Of a DNA stretch of 13,639 bases, positions 7,197 to 13,639 are shown piece after piece. The stretch covers positions 1 to 13,639 of the forward strand of contig JBHGBD010000054.1 of the NCBI GenBank assembly GCA_041946825.1, read 5' to 3'. A model generated the notes under the pieces. That model did not search any database and was not told the DNA's origin. It was given only the letters and a program-made list of their open reading frames with translations. The translations under genes and the position numbers were made by a program. The stretch is from CAZTHM01 sp041946825. GTDB taxonomy: Bacteria; Acidobacteriota; Terriglobia; UBA7540. Within the stretch, counting starts at the first letter, position 1, and each line of letters begins with the position of its first letter.

Positions 7197-8969
7197 ATGA
7201 GTCTCCGACTGACCCGTCCGGCAGTCTTCCTGTTAGGAATGCTCCTTCCGTTGGCGCTTTTGGCGGCAGACCGCGATGAGGTCATCATCGAGCGCAGCGT
7301 GTCCGCCAAAATGCGTGACGGCGCAGCACTGCGCGCGGATGTCTATCGCCCCAAAGCCGAAGGCCGGTATCCCGTGATTCTCCAGCGCACTCCTTACGAC
7401 AAGCACGGAGTCGAGGATTCCGCCCTCCGAATGGCCGCCAGCGGCTACGTTGTCATCATTCAAGACGTTCGCGGACGATACGCGTCCGACGGCGAGTGGC
7501 ATCCGTTCGTTCGTGAGACACAGGACGGGTACGACACCGTCGAGTGGGCCGCCAGTTTGCCCTACTCGAACGGCAAAGTGGGAATGTTCGGCGGCTCCTA
7601 TGTCGGCGCCACCCAGATGCACGCCGCCATCGCGGCGCCTCCTCACCTTGCGGGGACGATGTCGGATGTCACCACGTCCGACTATCACAAAGGATGGATC
7701 TATCAGGGCGGGGCGCTCATGCAGTGGATTGACCAGAGCTGGACCAGCATATTGGCACAAGACACGCTGAACCGGCGAGTCCGGCAGAATGCGAAAGTCA
7801 TCCTCTATTGGTACTGGAAGCTCCCCCTCGCCAGTTATCCGGTGCTCCGCGCCAACGACGCGGACCTTGCGCCCTACTATCAGGAATGGCTCGCTCATCC
7901 CAACTACGACGAGTACTGGAAGGGACTTTCGTTCGAAGAACAATACGACCGGATTCTGGTGCCCGGGTACCATTTTGGGGGCTGGTACGACGTCTTTCTG
8001 GACGGGACGCTCAGCAACTACATGGGGATTAAGGCTCGTGGGGGAAGCACTTTGGCACGTACGAAGCAACGCCTGATCATTGGGCCCTGGTATCACGGAC
8101 CTTACGACGGGAGAACCGGTGAAGTGGATTTCGGCCCCTCATCCCGGAGCGCGAACGGAGACGCGTTTGACCTCGACGGATTGATCCTTGCTTGGTATGA
8201 CCTTATTTTGAAGGGTCAATCGAACAGCCTCGAGCGTGAAAAGCCTGTGAAGATCTTCGTGATGGGTGAGAACGTCTGGCGCGAAGAGGACGACTGGCCC
8301 CTGGCGCGCGCCCAGGCTACTCGCTATTACCTCCATTCCGGCGGGAAGGCCAATTCCCTGCTCGGCGACGGGACGCTGAGCACCGCTGTGGCCGAAACGG
8401 AGCTCCACGACCGATTCGTGTACGACCCCGCTGACCCCGTCCCTACACGCGGCGGAGGCCTCTGTTGCGAAAACGAACTTCTGCTTCCTGGAGCTTTCGA
8501 CCAAAGACCGGTCGAAGGCCGCGCAGACGTTCTGATCTATACTACGCCGGAGTTCCGACGTCCCTTTGAGGTAACAGGACCGGTTTCCCTGGAACTGTAC
8601 GCCAGTTCCAGTGCCGTGGATACCGACTTCACCGCCAAAATCGTCGATGTCTGGCCGAACGGCTTTGCGCAAAACCTGACCGACTCGATCCTGCGCGTTC
8701 GCTATCGCAATTCCATGACAAAACCGGAATTCATGAATCCGGAAGAAATCTACAAGTTGACCATCGACCTCGTGGCGACCAGTAACCTCTTCAAGCCAGG
8801 GCACAAACTGCGCCTGGAAGTCTCCAGCTCGAACTTCCCGCGCTTTGACCGCAACCCCAACACCGGGGAATCCTCTGCGACTTCGTCGCGGGTGGTAAAG
8901 GCGACGAATACGATTTATCATGATCGCGCGCATCCGTCAGCGTTGGTGCTGCCCGTGGTGCCGCGGTAG
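7197..8969 (+). CDS. Secreted CocE/NonD-family hydrolase (X-Pro dipeptidyl-peptidase S15-like)
   Basis: This 590-residue alpha/beta-hydrolase is related to cocaine esterase, X-Pro dipeptidyl-peptidase and glutaryl-7-ACA acylase; it cleaves an ester or amide bond. Residues 1-24 are a signal peptide (basic start, Leu-rich core, ending LLAA), so the enzyme is exported. The catalytic triad is visible: Ser134 in GMFGGSYVGATQ, Asp265 in HFGGWYDVF and His300 in IIGPWYHGPYDG. The N-terminal segment has the family's RDGAALRADVYRP and QDVRGRYASDGE. Residues about 375-590 form the C-terminal jelly roll typical of the family (TGPVSLELYASS, SNFPRFDRNPNTG). Length is normal for the family. The stop is 23 bases before the sulfatase-fold gene, suggesting one operon. 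The substrate is unknown; family annotations are broad, so neither peptidase nor cocaine esterase should be assumed. Confidence 0.93.
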   Translation: MSLRLTRPAVFLLGMLLPLALLAADRDEVIIERSVSAKMRDGAALRADVYRPKAEGRYPVILQRTPYDKHGVEDSALRMAASGYVVIIQDVRGRYASDGEWHPFVRETQDGYDTVEWAASLPYSNGKVGMFGGSYVGATQMHAAIAAPPHLAGTMSDVTTSDYHKGWIYQGGALMQWIDQSWTSILAQDTLNRRVRQNAKVILYWYWKLPLASYPVLRANDADLAPYYQEWLAHPNYDEYWKGLSFEEQYDRILVPGYHFGGWYDVFLDGTLSNYMGIKARGGSTLARTKQRLIIGPWYHGPYDGRTGEVDFGPSSRSANGDAFDLDGLILAWYDLILKGQSNSLEREKPVKIFVMGENVWREEDDWPLARAQATRYYLHSGGKANSLLGDGTLSTAVAETELHDRFVYDPADPVPTRGGGLCCENELLLPGAFDQRPVEGRADVLIYTTPEFRRPFEVTGPVSLELYASSSAVDTDFTAKIVDVWPNGFAQNLTDSILRVRYRNSMTKPEFMNPEEIYKLTIDLVATSNLFKPGHKLRLEVSSSNFPRFDRNPNTGESSATSSRVVKATNTIYHDRAHPSALVLPVVPR

Positions 8970-8992
8970 CAATCTATCGAAGACGGAGTGGC

Positions 8993-11128
8993 TTGGGGAA
9001 GTTGATCAAGCGGTCTGCCAGATCATTCCTCCTTCACAATGAAGGAGCGGCAGTTGTCTCGCTTGGGGTGTTGGCCTCTCTTGTGATGTCCCCCTCGATT
9101 GGCCGCAGCCAGGCGCCGCCTCCCGTCATCCTCATTTCTGTTGACACCCTTCGCGCCGATCGCCTGAGCTCGTACGGGTACAAGCGCCTGCGGACACCGA
9201 ACATCGATGCTCTGGCGCAAGGCGGGACGCTGTTTTCCCAGGTAAGCGCCCAGGTGCCGCTCACGATGCCCTCTCACGCGTCGCTGTTCACTTCCACGTA
9301 TCCTTTTGTAAACGGAGTTCAAGACAACGGAGAGCAACTCGGAGGCAGTTTCGCGACCCTTGCTGCCATCCTGAAATCGCGCGGCTATCGCACGGGCGGG
9401 TTCGTCGGGAGTTTCATCCTCGATCGACGTTTCGGCCTTGACCGGGGATTCGATTTCTATGACAGCCCATTCGACCTGCACCGTCACGCCGGCACGGACC
9501 CGGGAGAAATCAAGCGGCCAGGGGAGGAGGTCGTTGCGGCGGCGCAAAAATGGCTCGATCAGAATGCCGGCGGCCCCTTCTTCCTCTTCCTTCATTTGTA
9601 CGATCTGCACACTCCCTACAACCTTCCTCCGGCGTTGCGTGCACAATACGGAGCGGGCTATGAGGGCGAATTGGCTTATGTGGACGCCGTCTTGGGCAAA
9701 TTCTGGAATGACCTGGCGAGGCGCGGCCTCACAAAAACGGCGCTCGTGGTTTTTGTGTCGGACCATGGGGAAGGCCTTGGAGACCATGGCGAGAGCACGC
9801 ATGGCTACTTCATTTACGAGAGCACGATCCGCGTGCCCTTAATCATTCACTGGCCCCAGGGTGCGGCCCCGTTCCCGCCGCGTGTGAACGAGCCGGCAAA
9901 GCTGCTCGATGTCGCACCTACCATCCTGCAGTTCATCGGCGCCGCCCAACCCCGGCAATTCCAGGGACGCAGCCTGCTGGGCCTCTTGAAAACGAAGACC
10001 CCAACGCCGCGCGACGAGATCTACAGCGAGAGCCTTTACGCCCATCGGGGTTTCGGCACCAGCGCGCTGCGCAGCGTGCGCGTCGGGAATTACAAATACA
10101 TCGAGGCGCCGCGTCCGGAACTCTACGATCTGGACCGCGATCCGCAGGAGGCGCACAACCTCTATTCGATCCGGCGAACCCTGGCACACGCCTACCGCGA
10201 CCGGCTGCAGGCGCTTCGAACGCGCTATCTTCCCAAGCAGCCGCCCGGCCCGCGGGCCTTGACCCCCGAGGTCGTCGCGGCCCTCGCCTCACTCGGCTAT
10301 GTGGCGATGAGTTCCCCGCAGACGCCGGGGAGCGATGCGGGCCCTGACCCCAAGGATCACATCGCCGACTTTGAGGAGTACGGCCGCGCGCTCGGATTGG
10401 CCTCGGCCGGAAAACTCGACGCGGCGAACGCCCGGCTGCGCGGACTGCTCGCCAGGAACCCGGAGCTGATTTCGGTCCGCATGAGTTTGGGCCTGAACCT
10501 CCAGCGCCTGGGGCAGCATCGGCAGGCAGTGGAGAGCTTCCGTCAAGCGGCCAAGGACGATCCATTGAATGTCCTTGCCCATTTCAATATGGGCGTAAGC
10601 ATGTACGAGCTCGGCAACCGGGAGGGCGCCACCAAGGAACTGGAAGCGGCGCTCGCCCTGGCCCCCTATTACACGCGTGCGGACGAACTGCTGGGTAGGA
10701 TCTGGCTCGATAAAAAGGATCGGGGACGGGCGCGGCGTCACTTTGAGCGCATCCTGACCGTCGCGCCTCAAGACTACGCGGGCCATCACAACCTCGGCGT
10801 CCTGGCCCTGATGGAAGGCCGCATGGAGGAGGGTGAGCGTCATCTTCGCGCCGCGCTTCAGGCCGACCCCGATTCCGCCGAGGCGCACAATTCTCTCGGC
10901 AGCCTCTTCCTCCAACGCGGGGACCTGCGGGAGGCGCGGGAGGAATTCCAAAGAGCCGTCGCGCTTCAGCCGGATTTTGTGTGGGGGCACTACAACCTGG
11001 GTCTCGTCTTTCGGCGCGAGCGGAACGACCAGGCCGCCGCACAAGCGTTTCGAAACGCTCTGACTGTCAACCCGGAATTTGCCCCGGCACGTCGAGCTTT
11101 AGAGCAACTGGCCAACACCGACAGGTGA
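8993..11128 (+). CDS. Exported sulfatase-fold (alkaline phosphatase superfamily) enzyme fused to seven TPRs
   Basis: This 711-residue protein combines a metal-dependent hydrolase with a repeat domain. The chosen start is TTG at 8993, with GGAG at 8985-8988 four bases upstream; TTG at 9002 is the alternative. An ATG at 9087 would cut the hydrophobic signal core (about 19-33), so it is unlikely. The catalytic domain covers about 43-400: SVDTLRADRLSSYGY (metal ligand D51), TPNIDALA, VPLTMPSHASLFTSTYP, LYDLHTPY (H206) and VSDHGEGLGDHG (D257, H258). The position of the sulfatase Cys/Ser (C/S-x-P-x-R) is Thr91 (TMPSH), so no formylglycine can form; Thr nucleophiles are known in phospho-transferring members of this superfamily. 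Seven TPRs of 34 residues run from about 456 to 696 (for example AHNSLGSLFLQRGDLREA). It is probably co-transcribed with the CocE-like gene. The substrate could be a phospho- or sulfo-ester; sulfatase activity is not assured. Confidence 0.92.
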   Translation: MGKLIKRSARSFLLHNEGAAVVSLGVLASLVMSPSIGRSQAPPPVILISVDTLRADRLSSYGYKRLRTPNIDALAQGGTLFSQVSAQVPLTMPSHASLFTSTYPFVNGVQDNGEQLGGSFATLAAILKSRGYRTGGFVGSFILDRRFGLDRGFDFYDSPFDLHRHAGTDPGEIKRPGEEVVAAAQKWLDQNAGGPFFLFLHLYDLHTPYNLPPALRAQYGAGYEGELAYVDAVLGKFWNDLARRGLTKTALVVFVSDHGEGLGDHGESTHGYFIYESTIRVPLIIHWPQGAAPFPPRVNEPAKLLDVAPTILQFIGAAQPRQFQGRSLLGLLKTKTPTPRDEIYSESLYAHRGFGTSALRSVRVGNYKYIEAPRPELYDLDRDPQEAHNLYSIRRTLAHAYRDRLQALRTRYLPKQPPGPRALTPEVVAALASLGYVAMSSPQTPGSDAGPDPKDHIADFEEYGRALGLASAGKLDAANARLRGLLARNPELISVRMSLGLNLQRLGQHRQAVESFRQAAKDDPLNVLAHFNMGVSMYELGNREGATKELEAALALAPYYTRADELLGRIWLDKKDRGRARRHFERILTVAPQDYAGHHNLGVLALMEGRMEEGERHLRAALQADPDSAEAHNSLGSLFLQRGDLREAREEFQRAVALQPDFVWGHYNLGLVFRRERNDQAAAQAFRNALTVNPEFAPARRALEQLANTDR

Positions 11129-11154
11129 TCGAGAGCCCGGCAACCTGACAAATC

Positions 11155-11178
11155 CGCTTTGTCGCTCAGAGCGAAGCG
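11155..11178. terminator. Possible hairpin between convergent genes
   Basis: CGCTT (11155-11159) pairs with AAGCG (11174-11178), and CGC (11163-11165) pairs with GCG (11171-11173), leaving a three-base bulge and a small loop. It lies in the 55-base gap between the convergent stop codons of the sulfatase-fold and TPR genes. There is no clear U-tract on either side, so intrinsic termination is uncertain. Confidence 0.25.
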
Positions 11179-11183
11179 TGTCC

Positions 11184-12413
11184 CTACTTTGCCTTTTGAG
11201 CAGGCAGGATCCCCATCCCCTGCGTCGGATCGCCTCGCGCTCCGCTTGCCCGCAACAGACTTTCTTCCTCTTCCCGTCTCTGTTCCTGAAGTTTCTGCGC
11301 CAGCTCATACTCCCGCTTCGCCTCGGGTTCCCGATTCAGCTTCCGGTAAACACGTCCGAGCTGGTAGTGGCCGTCGGCGCGCGAGGGATCGAGGCGCAAT
11401 GCCCCCTCGAGGGCTTCCGCCGCCTCCTCATTCCTGTTCTGTTTCTCGAGCGCCTTGCCGAGGACGAGTTGCGCACGCACGTCCTGCCGCTGATCTGTCA
11501 GGAGGGTCTTCAGCAAGGCTAAAGCCTGCTCGGGTCGCTCATCCATCACATACGAATCGGCCAGGTAGAATCGCGCTTCGTGGAAATCGGGATCCAGCTT
11601 CAAGGCCGTTTCCAACTCCGGCACCGCCTCGTGGAAACGTCGCATCTTCCAATACATGAAGCCCAGCGAAAAACGGATGGTGGAATCGGCGGGGGCTTGA
11701 TCTCGCGCTTGCTCGAATACCTCGACCGCCTTATTGTAGGCTCCCTGGCCATCGTAAGATTGACCGCGAAGAATCTTCACCCACGGCGAATCGGGAGCTA
11801 GTGACTCCAGGCGCGCAAACGACTGCCCGGCTTTCTCGTAGTCGTGAGCCTGTAGATAAGCTCGGCTGAGGAGATACTGCGTGCTCACGTCCCGCGGGTT
11901 GAGGTCCGCCGCCCGCTCCAGGTGAGGAATGGCCCGCTCAAACTGTTCTTCGCCGACCAACGACACGCCCAGAAGAATTCGCGCCTGGAAATTCGCGGGC
12001 TGGATACCGACCGCCCTCTCCAGCCACTGGGCGGCAGCTCGGAAGTCCGGCACCTTCAGGTAGGCGATGCCGAGATTCAAGAGAGTCCCGAATTCCCCGG
12101 GGCTGATTTGCAGCGCCCGTTGATAGTGGTTGATGCCTTCGGACAGTTTTCCCTGCCGAACTTCAACAGCTCCGAGGCGATTAAGGGCGGCAACGGAGTG
12201 CGGGTTAACATGGAGAATCTCTCGGTAGAGCCTCGCCGCATCGTCCCACTGGCCCCGCGCTTCGAGATCCTCTGCCCGTGCCGCGAGGGACGCCACGGAT
12301 TCATCGTTGGAAGGTTCGTGAGCGGCAATGTGCGGAATTATAAACACCAAGGTCACAAACCCGGAAAGGAGCTTCCGCGAATGCGACGTATCCGGTGAGT
12401 GCTCTTTTTTCAT
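11184..12413 (-). CDS. Exported protein of ten tandem TPRs
   Basis: This 409-residue protein begins with a signal peptide (hydrophobic core at about 15-28, likely cleavage near IAA/HE at 31-32). Ten tetratricopeptide repeats follow in unbroken 34-residue register from residue 40 to 379, each with the usual small and aromatic positions (for example ALNRLGAVEVRQGKLSEG and LGRVYRKLNREPEA). The tail, residues 380-409, is Glu-rich and then Gly/Pro-rich with no fold I recognise. TPR arrays scaffold protein-protein contacts; no enzyme domain is present. I infer a periplasmic or envelope adaptor. The start ATG lacks a visible Shine-Dalgarno and I found no good promoter upstream, but the signal peptide fits this start. 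It converges on the sulfatase-TPR gene; related repeat architecture suggests similar partners but does not prove it. Confidence 0.9.
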   Translation of the reverse strand: MKKEHSPDTSHSRKLLSGFVTLVFIIPHIAAHEPSNDESVASLAARAEDLEARGQWDDAARLYREILHVNPHSVAALNRLGAVEVRQGKLSEGINHYQRALQISPGEFGTLLNLGIAYLKVPDFRAAAQWLERAVGIQPANFQARILLGVSLVGEEQFERAIPHLERAADLNPRDVSTQYLLSRAYLQAHDYEKAGQSFARLESLAPDSPWVKILRGQSYDGQGAYNKAVEVFEQARDQAPADSTIRFSLGFMYWKMRRFHEAVPELETALKLDPDFHEARFYLADSYVMDERPEQALALLKTLLTDQRQDVRAQLVLGKALEKQNRNEEAAEALEGALRLDPSRADGHYQLGRVYRKLNREPEAKREYELAQKLQEQRREEEESLLRASGARGDPTQGMGILPAQKAK

Positions 12414-12699
12414 GGTCGACGCACGGGACTCGATGCAACATCCAGACCCGAGTCGGGCTGCCAGTGGGGATTAATCTGAAGCTTAGGTTGGCGGACGTGG
12501 CCGCACCTCGACTGTGGGCAAGCGTGTGCTCGGTGAAGTTTTTCAGCGGCAATGAAACCGAAGGTTGTGCCTCCGCACCCAAGTGCTAATGGCCTCTTGC
12601 TTCAACTCTCCAGTATACCACTCGATCGATCTCCAAGCCCGGGCCGCGTCCGCCTCCTCCGAGGAACTGAATGGTCATAGTCATTTGAACTGCTGCCAC

Positions 12700-12715
12700 A
12701 GCCGCCATGGCGGCT
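12700..12715. repeat. Perfect 16-base palindrome
   Basis: AGCCGCCATGGCGGCT reads the same on both strands and can form a GC-rich cruciform or hairpin. It is followed by CTTTG on the plus strand, too short for a clear terminator U-tract. It lies 285 bases upstream of the exported TPR gene. Confidence 0.6.
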
Positions 12716-12741
12716 CTTTGGGCATCCAATGGCACCGTCAT

Positions 12742-12773
12742 GGCCCCAGGGAATCACCCCCTGATTCCCGGCC
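12742..12773. repeat. Strong hairpin with 8-base perfect stem
   Basis: GGGAATCA (12749-12756), loop ccccc, and TGATTCCC (12762-12769) form a perfect stem. Outside it, GGCC (12742-12745) pairs with GGCC (12770-12773) across a three-base bulge. No U-tract follows on either strand. It lies 26 bases to the right of the 16-base palindrome. Confidence 0.55.
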
Positions 12774-12886
12774 TCGCCAAATGCTTACGCTCTCCCAGAG
12801 ATCTCAACCTGCTAATCGGTTTCGTTCGCGTTGTTTTCTGCACATATTTTTGCGACGCGCCTTCTTGATCCTAATCTCAGGTTCGG

Positions 12887-12902
12887 CGTGGTGCCGGCCA
12901 CG
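12887..12902. repeat. Small inverted repeat
   Basis: CGTGG-tgccgg-CCACG forms a five-base stem with a six-base loop that itself contains part of a GCCGGC palindrome. It is weak alone and is listed because it belongs to a cluster of dyads in the same gene-free stretch. Confidence 0.3.
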
Positions 12903-12968
12903 AATTTGCTGTGCTAGGGTCTGCAAGTCCTGATATCTCTCAAAGGGGCAAAATCAAGAGCGATTCTT

Positions 12969-13015
12969 CCGCCGGCCGAGGCTAAAGTGAAAGGCATCTG
13001 CTCTGTCGCCGGCGG
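12969..13015. repeat. Long-arm inverted repeat in the gene-free stretch
   Basis: CCGCCGGC (12969-12976) is the exact reverse complement of GCCGGCGG (13008-13015), with 31 bases between. Just outside, a GAGC before the left arm can pair with the GCTC directly after the right arm if a seven-base bulge is allowed. This could be a structured RNA, a DNA-binding site or a relic; there is no linked gene to decide. Confidence 0.4.
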
Positions 13016-13639
13016 GCTCCCCTAAGGATTTGTTCGATGATCGGGCGAGTACTGCCCATGAGTCACGGGGTCACCGTTTGAAGAAAGGGTACGGATCACC
13101 CGCCTATTTGAACTCACCGAGCATCCAAGGGAAGTCTTTCATTGGGTCGAGATTTCCAGCTTATGCCTTCATCCATTCGACCATCACCTTGGTTTCCGAA
13201 GTCTAGGCTTCCGTGCGACTCAGGCTTTTTGTAGCGGTCTCGAATACTACTGCGGACTTCTTACGCAGACGACTTTCTTGCAAGTTGCGGGCATACTCCT
13301 CGCGTCTCTGCCGTTGCTCCATTTCGCGCTTTGCTTGCCCCTGCCGTCCCTGCTCCCATCAAATTTGGTATACGCAATCTTGTTTGATACCCTTGCGAGC
13401 GGGGTTCAGGTCCGCCACAAATTGACACAGGCGGCCCTACATGCACTGGCGTTTGCCGTCAGTCCATTGCGGGGGCATAGTGTACGGCTTCAACAACTCT
13501 GAGACCGATTTAGGTTTTTACCAAGTTCCGGCTTGTTCCCTAGGCCATCCCGGGTGTAATTCAACGCCAGGTCCATATTGCACTCTTTTGTGGCCAGCTC
13601 AGCGAGCCGATTCGGGGGCTGTGTTTTCAGCGGAATGCT

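Larger units (their letters stand above)
12414..13639. other. 1.2-kb stretch without a convincing gene
   Basis: No frame here gives a protein with recognisable domains, a good start with ribosome site, or sustained coding bias. The open frames of 60-122 codons have low-complexity, Cys/Arg/Ser-rich translations typical of chance. A minus-strand frame open from the right edge to a TGA at 13490 (49 codons, ending NLNRSQSC) could be the tail of a gene lying outside the window, but it has no family match I can name. The stretch carries several inverted repeats, listed separately, and no tRNA-like TTCGANTC arm. Confidence 0.5.

Noticed and set aside
7233..8933. Minus-strand ORFs of 287 and 264 codons
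   Set aside because: They are shadows of the CocE-like gene, whose catalytic triad and C-terminal domain are intact on the plus strand.
9023..11044. Several minus-strand ORFs of 150-260 codons
   Set aside because: They are shadows of the sulfatase-TPR gene; the translations are Arg/Gly/Pro-rich without domains.
12810..13478. One minus-strand frame with protein-like segments separated by in-frame stops, suggesting a pseudogene or recoded gene
   Set aside because: About eight stops in some 220 codons is what random sequence of this composition gives, other frames look equally protein-like, and no family was recognised.

Overview
The window looks like part of a chromosome from a soil-type, GC-rich Gram-negative bacterium, most likely an Acidobacteriota member. 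This is an inference from gene content: a very long Oar-like TonB-dependent receptor with an N-terminal carboxypeptidase-regulatory-like domain, a sulfatase-fold/TPR fusion, a secreted CocE/NonD hydrolase and Tat-exported LamG/propeller proteins often occur together in that phylum. No ribosomal or other phylogenetic marker is present, so the assignment is tentative. I found no tRNA, rRNA, CRISPR array, transposase or integrase.

Layout. The left block (1-5370) is on the minus strand. An Oar-like TonB-dependent receptor (5370-1831) is followed, 154 bases downstream, by a Tat-signal protein with a LamG-like domain and seven propeller-type repeats (1676 to beyond the left edge). A near-consensus sigma-70 promoter sits just upstream of the receptor. 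The control region (5371-5750) is AT-rich, divergent and full of palindromes. The plus-strand block (5751-11128) holds a ROK-family transcriptional regulator, a secreted CocE/NonD (S15-like) serine hydrolase, and a secreted alkaline-phosphatase-superfamily (sulfatase-fold) enzyme fused to seven TPRs. The last two are 23 bases apart and probably form an operon. Converging on them is a minus-strand exported protein made almost entirely of ten 34-residue TPRs (12413-11184). The final 1.2 kb (12414-13639) has no convincing gene but carries several strong inverted repeats.

How the genes may work together. The receptor and the LamG/propeller protein look like an envelope capture and import pair. 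The divergent ROK regulator, with a complete zinc-binding motif, would sense a sugar or sugar-like ligand and control the pair, itself, or both. The secreted CocE hydrolase and sulfatase-fold enzyme could remove acyl, amide, sulfate or phosphate groups from the substrate. There is no glycoside hydrolase, SusD-like protein or cytoplasmic catabolic enzyme in the window, so the substrate cannot be named. The two observations I rate highest are the sulfatase-fold enzyme's Thr in place of the formylglycine Cys/Ser, and the palindrome-rich control region between receptor and regulator.
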